Assembly (NCBI GenBank): GCA_050696075.1
Contig: JBOGUF010000019.1
Span: forward strand, 1-19,705
Origin: JBOGUF01 sp050696075
GTDB lineage: Bacteria > Chloroflexota > Chloroflexia > Thermomicrobiales > UBA6265
Direction: 5' to 3'
DNA: 19,705 bases
In this document: positions 1 to 8,138 of the stretch, one piece after another
How the letters are laid out: each line of letters starts with the position of its first letter
Numbering within the stretch: the first letter of the stretch is position 1
The notes under the pieces: model-generated
Databases searched by the model: none
Told to the model about the DNA's origin: nothing
What the model saw: the letters and a program-made list of their open reading frames with translations, nothing else
Program-made: the position numbers and the translations under genes

Positions 1-1747
1 GGTCGATATTGCGCAGCCGCTGCCACCAGCGGGCGCCGTCGACCTTGGCCGCGTCGAAGTACTCGCTGTTGATGCTGAGCAGCCCGCCTAGAAAGATCAG
101 GAAGGCGAAGGCGCTGACAAAGGGGAAGCCGACCCCGACGATGGCCCAGATCGCCGTCTCCTCCTCGCCGAGCCAGGCCCGCTGGAATTGGGAGACCCCC
201 ATCGCCCCAAGCAGTTGGTTGAGCAGGCCGGTGTTGGGATCGTAGACCTGCCGCCACATCAGCGTGAAGACCAGATCGGGCACGACCGCGGGCAACACGA
301 AGAGGGTGCGGAAGAAGTACTGGTGGACCGAGTTGCGCAGCCAGAAGATGAGCTGAGCGACGAGTAGCGGCACGGTGATCGTCTTGAGGATGCTGGTGAA
401 GACGATGATGACCATATTGATCAGTCCGGTTCGAAAGTAGGTATCTTCGAACAGCACCTCGCGGTAGTTTGCCAGCCCGACGAATTCGGTGACGGTGCGG
501 ACGCTGAAGTTGGTTAGCGAGTAGTAGAAGGCCAGCCCGGCCGGGTAGTAACTGAATAGCACGATCAGCCCCATCGCGGGCAAGAGAAATAGATATGCCA
601 GCCGCGATCGCCAGATCGCTTGGAGCTGTCGCCCCGTCACCAGGCGCCAACGCTCCACCGCGACGATTCCCGCAACGATGGCTGAGATGAGCAGGGTGAC
701 GTTGAACAGCAGCCACGCCACCCGGACCTGGCCTAGTTCTTGCACCGCGCCGATCGCGCCAGGGTGCAAAGTCTGCCAAGCGCCCTCCCGCGGCACTACG
801 AGCAGACCCTCTGCCTCCGTTGGCAACACTGCCTCGACGTCGATCTCAGCGACTTCTCGGGTGAGGAGGATCTGCCCCGTGTCGTCGAGGGCGATGATAT
901 TGCCCCGCGCGTCACCGACGACGTAGGTCCCTGTCTCGTCGTCAAAGGCGAGGCCGCGTATGGGGTAGGAGCTGACGTTGGTCGTCCAGCGCGTCGCGCC
1001 CTCGGCGTCGAGCAGGGTCAGGTCGCCGTTCTCGCTTCCAGCAAGTACCCGATCCGGTTCATCAATCGCGAGCAGCCGGGTAATCGGGCTGCGCAGTGTG
1101 GTCGTCCAGTCGACCTCGCCAGAGCCGATGGGGATCGCGCCAACCCGCGAATCGAGCGTGCCGAAGATGGCGCTGTCGCCGAGCGCGATCAGCCCACTGA
1201 TCGTGAAGCCCACCCGCGTCGAGAAGGTTGGCTCGGTCGCGGCCTCGGGGAAGAAGCTGACGAAATACTGGTCGCCGAACGCGCCGACGCCGTGCCCGAC
1301 GATAAGATCACCACTAGAAGTCGTTGTCAGCCCGACGACCCGACCCTCAACCCGCAACTCCCTGACTGGGTCGAAGTCGTCGTCCAATACCACAACCGTG
1401 CCGTCGGAGGCGCCGACGGCGATCCGGTGGCTACCGGTACTGTCGGGCACCGCGACGATCGCCTCAATCAGGCTAGCAAACCGGGCGCGAGCCACCGGCT
1501 CGCCGGCCGCCATCAGAATCAACTCGTCGTCCCTGGTGGCGGTCAGTATCCGCTCGCCCTCGATGGGCTCAACCAGGACCAACGCTTGGCTCTGCCCCGC
1601 CGCCGTGCTCAGGAGCGGCTCGCCGGTCAGGCGATCGACGACCAGAAAGAACGTCAGGTTCCCAAGCACCGCCACGGTGGCGAGCGCAATGAGGATCCGC
1701 CGAGCGGCGCGGTTGTGCCGCCCGGCGGGAGCTAATGGACCCCGCAT
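1..1747 (-). CDS. CUT1 sugar ABC permease (MalF/UgpA type) with N-terminal beta-propeller domain, partial
   Basis: Inner-membrane subunit of a carbohydrate importer; 582 residues are present and the C-terminus runs off the left edge. Translation from the ATG at 1747 shows a short basic N-terminus, a membrane anchor at about 18-37, and then roughly 290 residues rich in beta-propeller blades. Blade-like patterns include GASDGTVVVLDDD near 110, GSENGDLTLLDAEG near 234 and VVGDARGNIIALDDTG near 273. A second membrane segment follows at 343-365. A normal MalF-type permease begins near 385 (LAYLFLLPAMGLIVLFSYYP). At the edge the EAA loop is visible (FDAAKVDGARWWQRLRNID), which docks the ATPase. The frame is open throughout. 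The gene starts 29 bp after the binding-protein gene and is surely co-transcribed with it. The propeller is predicted to lie outside the membrane. Permease identity is secure; the role of the propeller is unknown. Confidence 0.88.
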   Translation of the reverse strand, partial: MRGPLAPAGRHNRAARRILIALATVAVLGNLTFFLVVDRLTGEPLLSTAAGQSQALVLVEPIEGERILTATRDDELILMAAGEPVARARFASLIEAIVAVPDSTGSHRIAVGASDGTVVVLDDDFDPVRELRVEGRVVGLTTTSSGDLIVGHGVGAFGDQYFVSFFPEAATEPTFSTRVGFTISGLIALGDSAIFGTLDSRVGAIPIGSGEVDWTTTLRSPITRLLAIDEPDRVLAGSENGDLTLLDAEGATRWTTNVSSYPIRGLAFDDETGTYVVGDARGNIIALDDTGQILLTREVAEIDVEAVLPTEAEGLLVVPREGAWQTLHPGAIGAVQELGQVRVAWLLFNVTLLISAIVAGIVAVERWRLVTGRQLQAIWRSRLAYLFLLPAMGLIVLFSYYPAGLAFYYSLTNFSVRTVTEFVGLANYREVLFEDTYFRTGLINMVIIVFTSILKTITVPLLVAQLIFWLRNSVHQYFFRTLFVLPAVVPDLVFTLMWRQVYDPNTGLLNQLLGAMGVSQFQRAWLGEEETAIWAIVGVGFPFVSAFAFLIFLGGLLSINSEYFDAAKVDGARWWQRLRNID

Positions 1748-1776
1748 CCGATTCGTGCCCCGGGCCTTTGATCGAC

Positions 1777-3381
1777 CTATGTACCTGGCTGCCGGGCCGG
1801 GTTGTCGATGTCCGCTAGCGTCAGGCCCGCGAGCTCGACAAAGCGGTCGAGGTTGTCGGTGAAGTACTGCTGGAGCTGCTGGGCATACTCCTCCGGCGTG
1901 ATCTCCTCTTCGAGCACGCGCTGGAACAGACCACGGAGGTCCTGCCGAGTGACGGCGTCCCCCGACTGACCACTGGTCCAGATTTGGTAGTAGTCCCGCT
2001 CGGCGTTGCCCATCGCCGGCATCAGATCGAACAGCGCGGCCACCTCCGGCGGGTCCTCGATCCCGCGGATCTTCGGTGGACCTGACGGGGAGAATCCCGC
2101 GGACTCAATCTGGGCGGCCAGATATGGTTCGTAGCCGGCGGGGGAGAGCCAGAATCGCACGAAGTCGACGACCAGATCAGTCTGTTCTTGCGACTTGTCG
2201 ACAATACTCACGTACTCGCCGGAGCCTCCCTCTACACTCCGCACCGGCGATTTGACCAGTTCGCCTTCCATCGGCGGGTTCTGGAAAATACTCCACGCGA
2301 AGGTGTTGACGCCGCTGGAGTCGATCCCCAGTTCATCCAGGCGATCCGGCGACAACGATTCCAGATCCTGTTTGAGGGTGTTGAGCGTGTAGGAGCCGTC
2401 CGGCATCATCGCGGCCTGCTGCTGGAGGAAGGCCGGGTAGGGATCGCCGATAACGAAGAAGTCCGCGGTTGCGTAACGGGGGAAGACGGCGGCCATGTTC
2501 CGGGTGATTTCCGCCACCTCAGCCGTGTCGACGCGGATCACGCCATCCCGGATCGCCTGCCAGAATCGCTGCACGTTGTAAGTGAAGGCGTTGTGTAGGT
2601 TCGGGTTCGTCGGGTCAAAGACGAAGCTGCCGTCGCGCTCGGGATCGTGATTCCAGTCCCCGGGCTGAGCGCGGATCGTTTCGACCCAGTTGATGTTGTA
2701 TTGATCCCAGTAGATCTCGCTGATCCACTGCGGCACTTGCCACTGATAGTTCGCCACGATCGGGGTGATGCCGGCCGCTTGGAGTGTGGCGCAAACCTCA
2801 ACGAACTCGCTCCAGGTCGTCGGCGGCTGAACCCCGGCCTGCTCGAACAGATCCTGATTGTAGAACCAGCCCATGTGGGCCGCCCGGGTGATGAGCAGCT
2901 CGCGCTCCCCGGCCGCGTTGGTGCCAATCGAGTCCCAATCGAGGTCTTCGTCCCAGGGAAGGCCGGTGTAAGGGTTCTCTGAGGTTCGGTACCGATCGAA
3001 ATTGACGTAGCCCTGGAAGGTCGGCAGGTAGTTGGATGAGACGACGTCGAGCCGAATGTCGCCCGCCGCGAACTGCGTGCCGAGGAGGCTGGTGTAGTCC
3101 ACCGGTTCGATGTCCTGGGTTTCCCAGATGATCTCGACGCCAGGTTGCACGGCCCGATAAGCGTCAGAAAGCGCCTGCTTGGCCTCCTCATTCGGGTTCT
3201 GCTTGATCGCGATGACGACCTGTCCCTCGAACTGACGCCCTTGGCCTGCCGCTCGCGAGTATCGAACCCCAGCGCCGGGAGCGCCGAGCGCGCCAGAGGG
3301 TGCGAGCGCTAGACCGCCGATGAGCGCTGTTCCTGTGCCGAGGAAGCGCCGGCGGCTGATTCCACGATCGAAACTGGTCAT
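1777..3381 (-). CDS. Extracellular solute-binding protein of carbohydrate ABC importer (family 1), Tat-exported
   Basis: A 534-residue substrate-capture lipoprotein-like or cell-surface protein for the adjacent importer. The N-terminus has a twin-arginine signal (SRRRFLGTG at residues 9-17) followed by a hydrophobic Ala/Gly/Leu stretch, so export should be in the folded state. The mature part has the family-1 binding-protein pattern: an early VVIAIKQNPNEEAKQAL strand-helix, a GWFYNQDLFEQAGVQPPTTW segment typical of the central hinge region, and a late WLSPAGYEPYLAAQ segment. No lipobox cysteine was seen. The ATG at 3381 is preceded by AGAAGGGATC at a suitable distance. A strong promoter sits about 260 nt upstream (3641-3690). 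It is the first gene of an operon continuing into the permease. Substrate is not determinable, but the neighbouring apiosidase-like enzyme points to a plant-type glycoside or its sugar. Confidence 0.9.
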   Translation of the reverse strand: MTSFDRGISRRRFLGTGTALIGGLALAPSGALGAPGAGVRYSRAAGQGRQFEGQVVIAIKQNPNEEAKQALSDAYRAVQPGVEIIWETQDIEPVDYTSLLGTQFAAGDIRLDVVSSNYLPTFQGYVNFDRYRTSENPYTGLPWDEDLDWDSIGTNAAGERELLITRAAHMGWFYNQDLFEQAGVQPPTTWSEFVEVCATLQAAGITPIVANYQWQVPQWISEIYWDQYNINWVETIRAQPGDWNHDPERDGSFVFDPTNPNLHNAFTYNVQRFWQAIRDGVIRVDTAEVAEITRNMAAVFPRYATADFFVIGDPYPAFLQQQAAMMPDGSYTLNTLKQDLESLSPDRLDELGIDSSGVNTFAWSIFQNPPMEGELVKSPVRSVEGGSGEYVSIVDKSQEQTDLVVDFVRFWLSPAGYEPYLAAQIESAGFSPSGPPKIRGIEDPPEVAALFDLMPAMGNAERDYYQIWTSGQSGDAVTRQDLRGLFQRVLEEEITPEEYAQQLQQYFTDNLDRFVELAGLTLADIDNPARQPGT

Positions 3382-3640
3382 CGTTGATCCCTTCTGGCGA
3401 TTCGGTCAGATCCCCATCATGAGACCCCGAACCGGCCCATGGATGCAGGGCGCGCCACGGTTGACACAGCCTGAGTCGTGCAGATTGCGGCGTCTGGTGC
3501 GGCCCTCCTTCCCGCGGCGACTTCTCCGAGAACTGCCGCGCATCATGTTGGCGAGGTAATCGGATCCTTGTTTCGTGTGCATATCGCATTGAACTCGACG
3601 ACCTCATCGGGATCGATCGAGCAAGTGAATGGCGAGAGGG
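3382..3640 (-). other. Long untranslated leader of the binding-protein/permease operon
   Basis: No credible gene lies here. If transcription starts just downstream of the -10 at 3645-3650, the mRNA carries about 255 nt before the start codon at 3381. A GC hairpin is visible at 3513-3540: CGCGGC pairs with GCCGCG, with an inner TTCTC/GAGAA arm. No known riboswitch family was recognised. The stretch could simply be an unconserved leader. Confidence 0.4.
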
Positions 3641-3690
3641 TTGCAGTATAGAGGGGCCAAGGCACTTTTGCAATACCTCAGACAAAGTCC
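3641..3690 (-). promoter_or_regulatory. Sigma-70 type promoter with candidate ROK operator (site A) for the importer operon
   Basis: Read on the minus strand: -35 TTGCAA (3673-3668), 17-bp spacer, -10 TATACT (3650-3645). Overlapping and upstream of the -35 is an imperfect inverted repeat, GGACTTTGTC ... GCAAAAGT (about 3690-3664). The whole 50-bp block aligns without gaps to 5251-5300, with 35 identical positions. The promoter drives the binding-protein gene. The assignment to the ROK repressor encoded at 5420 is inference from the shared sequence and the gene neighbourhood. Confidence 0.72.
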
Positions 3691-3810
3691 AAGGCCGGAC
3701 GCGCGTCAACGTGAATACTGCTGGCGAACTCATCATTGGAGAGTCGGGGGGTGCTCAAGCAGTATCCCGTTAGAGAATCCAAAGCAAATCGCTCGTCCCT
3801 GGCCGGTGTT

Positions 3811-5085
3811 TTAGACAGACTCGAGGCTGAGGACCGAATCCTCGGGGAAGGGTGGCATCAACGTCGCGGCGCCGTCGGCGACGAGCACCCCGCCCGCCAA
3901 CCGACGCCCCGTCGCCGGCTCCATCCAGCCGATGCGCAGCGTCGGGCCGGCGAGCGTCCCGGCTTGCACGGTCACCGCGCGCTGAACGGGCAAGTAAGCG
4001 ACGACCAGCCGCCGCTCAGGCGTCGCCGCCACGGTGACCCGGTCGAGTCCGCGTTTCTCACCCAGCCCCGCCGTGACGATCGTGTCGGCGAAGTCGGGGA
4101 CGAGGTCGGCCCAGGGCAGTCCCCGGAAAGTGACCCCCCAGTGCGCCATCGCCACTGAACCAGGCAGGTCGAGAGCGGATTCCCACCCCTCATCGAACCC
4201 CCAGATCGGCCGATTGCCCATACAGTGGCCGTTGCCCCCGCAGAGCACGGACCAGTACGCCTGCCGCCGGATCTGGAGATCCGAGGCGTTGTATTCGCCT
4301 TCATAGATCGACTCGACCAGAAAGAATGGCCAGACCGGATCGCGCTTCCAATCCGATTCGAGCATCCGGTGAACGATCCCATAGGTGTAGGTCGGATTGA
4401 GGTCGAGCCAGTCGTGGTCGGGAAAGACGTCGACCGGTGAGTGCTCCTCCAGCACATGGGCGGTGAAGAGGTTGCCGGCGCCGGTCGCGCGGATGCCCCG
4501 CGCGAGTTGGTCGAGCCCAGCCGTCGCCGCGCCAGGATTCCGGTCGCCACCGATGCACCAGATGATGTTCTTGAACCGACCGAAGCGACGTCCTAGATAG
4601 TCGCCCCACGCCTGACAGCCCTCCGGTCCGTTGGCGAGCACTTCGTCGTACCAGCCTTCAGGCCGCCGCGCGGCGTCGGGGTTCGGCGGATGGGGATAAC
4701 CGAGGTATGCCGGAGCGAGGATAACGAGGATCCCGTTGTGTTCGGCGATCGCGAGGATCCGTTCGGCGTGCGCCATGTACGCCTCGTTGGGCGTTCGAAA
4801 GTCGCCGGGGGTCGTGAATGGGTCGTCGCCGGCGCGGTTCCGGGGCGGATCCGCCGCGAAGCGACTCTCGATGAGGTTGACGATGATGGCGTTGAACCCT
4901 TTCCGCCGGCGATCTTCGATGTAGCGCTGGGCACCGGCGAGGGTCGTGTTCGCGATCAGCGACCAGGCCGCGTCTCCTTGGAGGAGGACCGCTTGCCCGT
5001 CCGCGTCGAGCAGGCGCCGCCGATCAGGCGACACGCGCGGCGGCCAACGGGTTTCAGGCGGCGACTTGGGGAGTCGTGCAGACAC
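3811..5085 (-). CDS. Apiosidase-like glycoside hydrolase (GH140/DUF4038 type)
   Basis: Predicted TIM-barrel glycoside hydrolase of 424 residues. Family-type motifs in order: LLQGDAAWS near 34-42, YIEDRRRKGFNAIIVNLIE near 55-73, a WCIGGDRNP block with Asp181, PTYTYG near 231, FLVESIYEGEY with Glu258, and RRQAYWSVLCGGNGHCMGNR. Asp181 and Glu258 sit where GH140 enzymes carry their catalytic acid pair. A C-terminal beta domain (about 345-424) resembles the small sandwich found in these proteins. I chose GTG at 5085 because AAGGAG lies 9 nt upstream; ATG at 5094 abuts that ribosome site and a GTG at 5139 lacks one. There is no signal peptide, so the enzyme probably acts in the cytoplasm on imported glycosides. 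It has its own promoter (5251-5300). The exact sugar (apiose or another) is not proven; the fold and hydrolase call are solid. Confidence 0.82.
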   Translation of the reverse strand: MSARLPKSPPETRWPPRVSPDRRRLLDADGQAVLLQGDAAWSLIANTTLAGAQRYIEDRRRKGFNAIIVNLIESRFAADPPRNRAGDDPFTTPGDFRTPNEAYMAHAERILAIAEHNGILVILAPAYLGYPHPPNPDAARRPEGWYDEVLANGPEGCQAWGDYLGRRFGRFKNIIWCIGGDRNPGAATAGLDQLARGIRATGAGNLFTAHVLEEHSPVDVFPDHDWLDLNPTYTYGIVHRMLESDWKRDPVWPFFLVESIYEGEYNASDLQIRRQAYWSVLCGGNGHCMGNRPIWGFDEGWESALDLPGSVAMAHWGVTFRGLPWADLVPDFADTIVTAGLGEKRGLDRVTVAATPERRLVVAYLPVQRAVTVQAGTLAGPTLRIGWMEPATGRRLAGGVLVADGAATLMPPFPEDSVLSLESV

Positions 5086-5250
5086 CGATCTCATCTCCTT
5101 CTTCGTCGTTTGCGGAGCGTGGCGTGTGGCAAACGGCACCCAAACCGTTCATGTCGACGATCCCATCGCGGCGCCGGATGGCGCCGCGGAAGTGGTCGCG
5201 GGGAAGATGCTCCAGGATGATTGGCAGGTCGGGGCGACGGGCGCGCGGAA

Positions 5251-5300
5251 TGTCACGATAGAGACGCCAAGCACCTTTGTCAATAGATAAGTCAAAGTTC
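5251..5300 (-). promoter_or_regulatory. Strong promoter with candidate ROK operator (site B) for the apiosidase-like gene
   Basis: Minus-strand -35 TTGACA (5283-5278), 17-bp spacer, -10 TATCGT (5260-5255); transcription would start near 5248. An inverted repeat, CTTTGAC ... GACAAAG (about 5299-5275), covers the -35. It shares 35 of 50 positions, ungapped, with site A at 3641-3690, including the spacer motif TTGGC..CTCTAT. It also sits about 50 bp upstream of the probable ROK promoter, so one bound repressor could control both directions. Confidence 0.75.
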
Positions 5301-5351
5301 CGAGCGTGGCCGGTGCTCGGAAAGTGGGGAGGATCAAGGGGGGATCAATCC

Positions 5352-5360
5352 TGGTATGAT
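5352..5360 (+). promoter_or_regulatory. Extended -10 promoter for the ROK gene
   Basis: TGGTATGAT is an extended -10 (TG, one base, TATGAT). There is no good -35 at 17 bp, which extended -10 promoters tolerate. It leaves a leader of about 50 nt before the ATG at 5420. Confidence 0.5.
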
Positions 5361-5419
5361 GAACCGAATGAGGCAGACAGTGTCACGTCGAACCGCGACG
5401 GACTGAAGACTCAACATAG

Positions 5420-6658
5420 ATGGAACTACGCTCACCTGCCGGGCAACTCGATCTCTTGAGGATGCTCAATCGCATCCGCGCTTCGTCCATGCTGAAAAAG
5501 GGGCAATCCCTTACCCGCACCGAGTTGGCGAAACAGACTGGTCTCAGCCGGGCCACGATCGCCATATTGGCGGACGAGCTCTTGCGCGTCGGTCTCGTTG
5601 AAGAGGTTGGCTTGGCAGCTTCAACGGGCGGTCGGCGGCCGATGCTGCTGAGGTTCAACCCCGACGCTGCCGTTGCCCTCGGGGCGCTCTTGCAGGACCA
5701 CACCTGGTCAATTGTCGTCTCCGACCTTCAGGCCAGGGTATTGCATCGGCGGAGCGCGAACGTTGCGGGCGACTCTCCCGAAGCCGCGGTCGTGGCGCTG
5801 CAAGAGGGAGTACGTGCCGTTACCGCCGAGATACGGACGCTCGGCAAGCGTCTCTTGCCCGCGATCGGGTTGGGAACGCCTGGCCTTGTCGACGTCGCGG
5901 CCGGGGTCATTAGGACCGCCGTCGACGTCGGTTGGTTTGAGGTGCCGATGCAGAAGATGGTCGAGGAGGCGCTTGGGCTGCGAGTCGTTGTCGCGAATCG
6001 CAGCAAACTGGGGGCGTTAGCCGAGTTCTGGTATGGCGCTGATCGTGGCGTCAAGGATCTCGTGTATCTCTCTATTGGCACCGGGGTGGCGGCGGGTATT
6101 GTTCATCGAGGCGAGTTGTATCTGGGCTCCAACTCGAGTGCCGGCGAAGCGGGGCACCTGACGATTGTGCCGGATGGTCCGCTGTGTCCGTGCGGCAATC
6201 GCGGTTGCCTTCAACAGTTCGTTTCTGAGTCAGCGATTGCGAATCGTACGCGGCAACACTTACGCGCGGGACAGGCGAGCGCCCTGCGCAATCTCGCCGA
6301 TGACCAGTCGGACTCCATCACGGCACAGGCCGTGTTTGAGGCGGCGGAGCAAGGTGATCAGGTGGCGGGTGAGATTGTCGAAGAAACCGCCCGCTATCTG
6401 GGGATCGCCATCGCGAACCTCATCAATCTCCTTAATCCGGAACTGATTGTCTTAGGGGGACCGGTTGGGATTGCAGGACGCGTCTTGCTCGAACCGCTGC
6501 GGGCAGAAGTGGGGCGCCGCGCGATGGCCTATCCTGCATCGGTAACCGAGATCACCATCAGTGCCTTGGGCTCAGATGCAGGCGCCGTGGGTGCGGCTGT
6601 CCTCATCTTAGAACAAGCGACCGAGTTGCTGTTTGCAATGGACGTGAATTGCCCCTAG
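5420..6658 (+). CDS. ROK-family transcriptional repressor
   Basis: A 412-residue sugar-responsive repressor. Residues 31-52 (LTRTELAKQTGLSRATIAIL) form the winged helix-turn-helix. The ROK domain follows, with GLGTPGLVD near 151, the LSIGTGVAAGIV glycine loop near 218-228, and the sugar/zinc block GEAGH (242-246) plus CPCGNRGC (256-263), which gives the zinc ligands His246, Cys256, Cys258 and Cys263. The sequence at 193-196 is NRSK where ROK sugar kinases have a catalytic Asp (NDAN), so it should not be an active kinase. That is normal for NagC/XylR-like repressors. It is transcribed divergently from the apiosidase-like gene. Two matching operator-like blocks (3641-3690 and 5251-5300) make a local catabolic regulon likely. 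The effector is probably a monosaccharide from the imported glycoside (inference). Confidence 0.93.
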   Translation: MELRSPAGQLDLLRMLNRIRASSMLKKGQSLTRTELAKQTGLSRATIAILADELLRVGLVEEVGLAASTGGRRPMLLRFNPDAAVALGALLQDHTWSIVVSDLQARVLHRRSANVAGDSPEAAVVALQEGVRAVTAEIRTLGKRLLPAIGLGTPGLVDVAAGVIRTAVDVGWFEVPMQKMVEEALGLRVVVANRSKLGALAEFWYGADRGVKDLVYLSIGTGVAAGIVHRGELYLGSNSSAGEAGHLTIVPDGPLCPCGNRGCLQQFVSESAIANRTRQHLRAGQASALRNLADDQSDSITAQAVFEAAEQGDQVAGEIVEETARYLGIAIANLINLLNPELIVLGGPVGIAGRVLLEPLRAEVGRRAMAYPASVTEITISALGSDAGAVGAAVLILEQATELLFAMDVNCP

Positions 6659-6676
6659 GGCAAGTTTGCCAAGCTC

Positions 6677-6816
6677 CGTCATGCTGAGGCGCCGCCGAAG
6701 CACGCCCTGAGGACCCGAAGGGCATCCCCGCGCGAAGCGCCGCGCCATCCGTGGGCACGTCCGCCGATGGGGGGGGTCGGCTTCGCCGGGGGATGCTTCG
6801 CTACCTCAGCATGACG
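6677..6816. repeat. REP-like palindromic intergenic repeat, copy 1
   Basis: Perfect 13-bp inverted termini, CGTCATGCTGAGG at 6677-6689 and CCTCAGCATGACG at 6804-6816, flank a GC-rich, stem-forming core with GAAGC/GCTTC segments. Just past the left arm is CGCCGCCGAAGC and just before the right arm is GATGCTTCGC. The right end continues TCAGCATGACGACGGGGCG, which recurs with one difference at 8664-8682. No transposase is present. The stretch from 6659 to 6940 holds no credible gene. Confidence 0.65.
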
Positions 6817-6937
6817 ACGGGGCGCCTGACGTCGCCGGATGACGGTGTGCAAACACGGCCTAATCGTCAGAGCGGTCAACTTGTCATGCCGCTCTTCATT
6901 CCTTTGCGGACAACAGTCCGAATCTGACCTCGGCGCG

Positions 6938-6946
6938 TGGTAGGAT
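6938..6946 (+). promoter_or_regulatory. Possible extended -10 promoter for the Gfo/Idh gene
   Basis: TGGTAGGAT matches an extended -10 and lies about 58 bp before the chosen start. No convincing -35 was seen. Weak call resting on one short motif. Confidence 0.3.
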
Positions 6947-7004
6947 AGCGCGCCGGGCGCGGGGATGCGCCCGTTCCCGCGTGCCGAGGACGGAACCGGA
7001 GGCG

Positions 7005-8138
7005 ATGGTCGCACCCAATCGTACGCGCAACAGCTTCAGGCGGACCGACACCATCCGTGTCGGCGTGATCGGCGCCGGCTTCGGGGCCGCCGTCCATATC
7101 CCCGCTCTGAACTTCCTGCCAGAGACCGAGGTCGTCGCCGTCTGCGCACGGCGCCCCGAGCGCGCCCACTTCGTCGCCGCGCAGCACCGCATCCCGACCG
7201 CGGTCGCCGACTACCGCGAGATCATCCGCAATCCGGACGTCGATGCGGTCGTCATTGCCACGCCGCCCTATCTGCACCACACGATGGCAATCGCCGCGCT
7301 CGAGGCCGGCAAGCACGTTCTCTGCGAGAAGCCGATGGCGCGCAATCTGGCCGAAACGCGGGACATGGTCAAGATCGCGCAACAGGCCCACGTGGTGGCG
7401 ATGGTCAATCATGAGTTCCGTTTCATGCCGTCGCGCGCTCGCGCCAAAGAGTTGATCGACGAAGGGTATCTGGGCGAGCCGCGGTCGGCCTCGCTGGTCA
7501 TCTTCCGTTCGAACCTGGCCGACCCCAACGATACGCCGTTCGGGTGGCTGATGGAGCAGGACAAGGCTGGCGGCATGCTAGGCGCGGCGGGGTCGCACTA
7601 TATCGACGCCCTCCGTTGGTGGTACGGCGAGGTCAAGGGGGTGACCGGGGCGACGGCGACGATGGTCAAGCGCCGCCGGTTGGCCGACTCGACCGGGACG
7701 GCGCCGGTCGACGCCGACGACACATTTGCCTTCATCCTCCGCTTTGTCAGCGGCGCGCTCGCCACCGTCCACTTCACGGCAACCGGCGCCCGCGACGGCG
7801 GCGAGCACATCACCCTCTCTGGATCCGAGGGGATGCTGATCATGCAGGACGACGGCCGGCTCTACGGCGCTCGCCGTCGCGAATCGTTCATCACCGAGCT
7901 TCCTATCCCGGACCGCCACCTGGGGGGCGTGCCGTCATTCGACCATCCTCTGACCGCGCCGACCGTGCGCTTGCTTCGGGAGTGGGTTCGCGCCATCCGC
8001 ACTGGCGTCACCGGCGCCCCCTCCTTCGCCGACGGCGCCAAAGTGCAAGAGGTCCTCGACGGCGTCGCGCGCTCCAGCCAGCAAGGTCGGTGGATCGACG
8101 TCAGCGGCGCCCGCTTCGGCATCGGCAGTATCGCCTAA
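7005..8138 (+). CDS. Gfo/Idh/MocA-family NAD(P)-dependent sugar oxidoreductase
   Basis: A 377-residue cytoplasmic dehydrogenase of the glucose-fructose oxidoreductase/inositol dehydrogenase family. An N-terminal Rossmann fold (IRVGVIGAGFGAAVHIPAL, about residues 17-35) binds the cofactor. The family lysine lies in HVLCEKPMARN (about 105-115). The C-terminal catalytic segment GGMLGAAGSHYIDALRWWYG carries the paired His and Asp expected for hydride transfer on a sugar hydroxyl. I chose ATG 7005, with CCGGAG just upstream; an in-frame GTG at 6981 would add 8 residues but has no ribosome site. The neighbours are a broken permease on the right and repeats on both sides, suggesting a remnant of a larger sugar operon. 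Substrate is unknown (a hexose, inositol or acid derivative would all fit). Confidence 0.9.
   Translation: MVAPNRTRNSFRRTDTIRVGVIGAGFGAAVHIPALNFLPETEVVAVCARRPERAHFVAAQHRIPTAVADYREIIRNPDVDAVVIATPPYLHHTMAIAALEAGKHVLCEKPMARNLAETRDMVKIAQQAHVVAMVNHEFRFMPSRARAKELIDEGYLGEPRSASLVIFRSNLADPNDTPFGWLMEQDKAGGMLGAAGSHYIDALRWWYGEVKGVTGATATMVKRRRLADSTGTAPVDADDTFAFILRFVSGALATVHFTATGARDGGEHITLSGSEGMLIMQDDGRLYGARRRESFITELPIPDRHLGGVPSFDHPLTAPTVRLLREWVRAIRTGVTGAPSFADGAKVQEVLDGVARSSQQGRWIDVSGARFGIGSIA

Noticed and set aside
740..1862. Two long plus-strand open frames (740-1735 and 978-1862)
   Set aside because: They are antisense to the propeller-permease gene, whose minus-strand frame is continuous and has clear domains; the plus-strand proteins look like Arg/Pro/Asp-rich shadows.
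3188..3736. Minus-strand open frame of 182 residues upstream of the binding-protein gene
   Set aside because: It overlaps the binding-protein gene in another frame and contains the promoter at 3641-3690; no family motif.
6677..6816. Insertion sequence with 13-bp terminal inverted repeats
   Set aside because: Only 140 bp, no transposase, no target duplication recognised, and part of it recurs as a short intergenic repeat.
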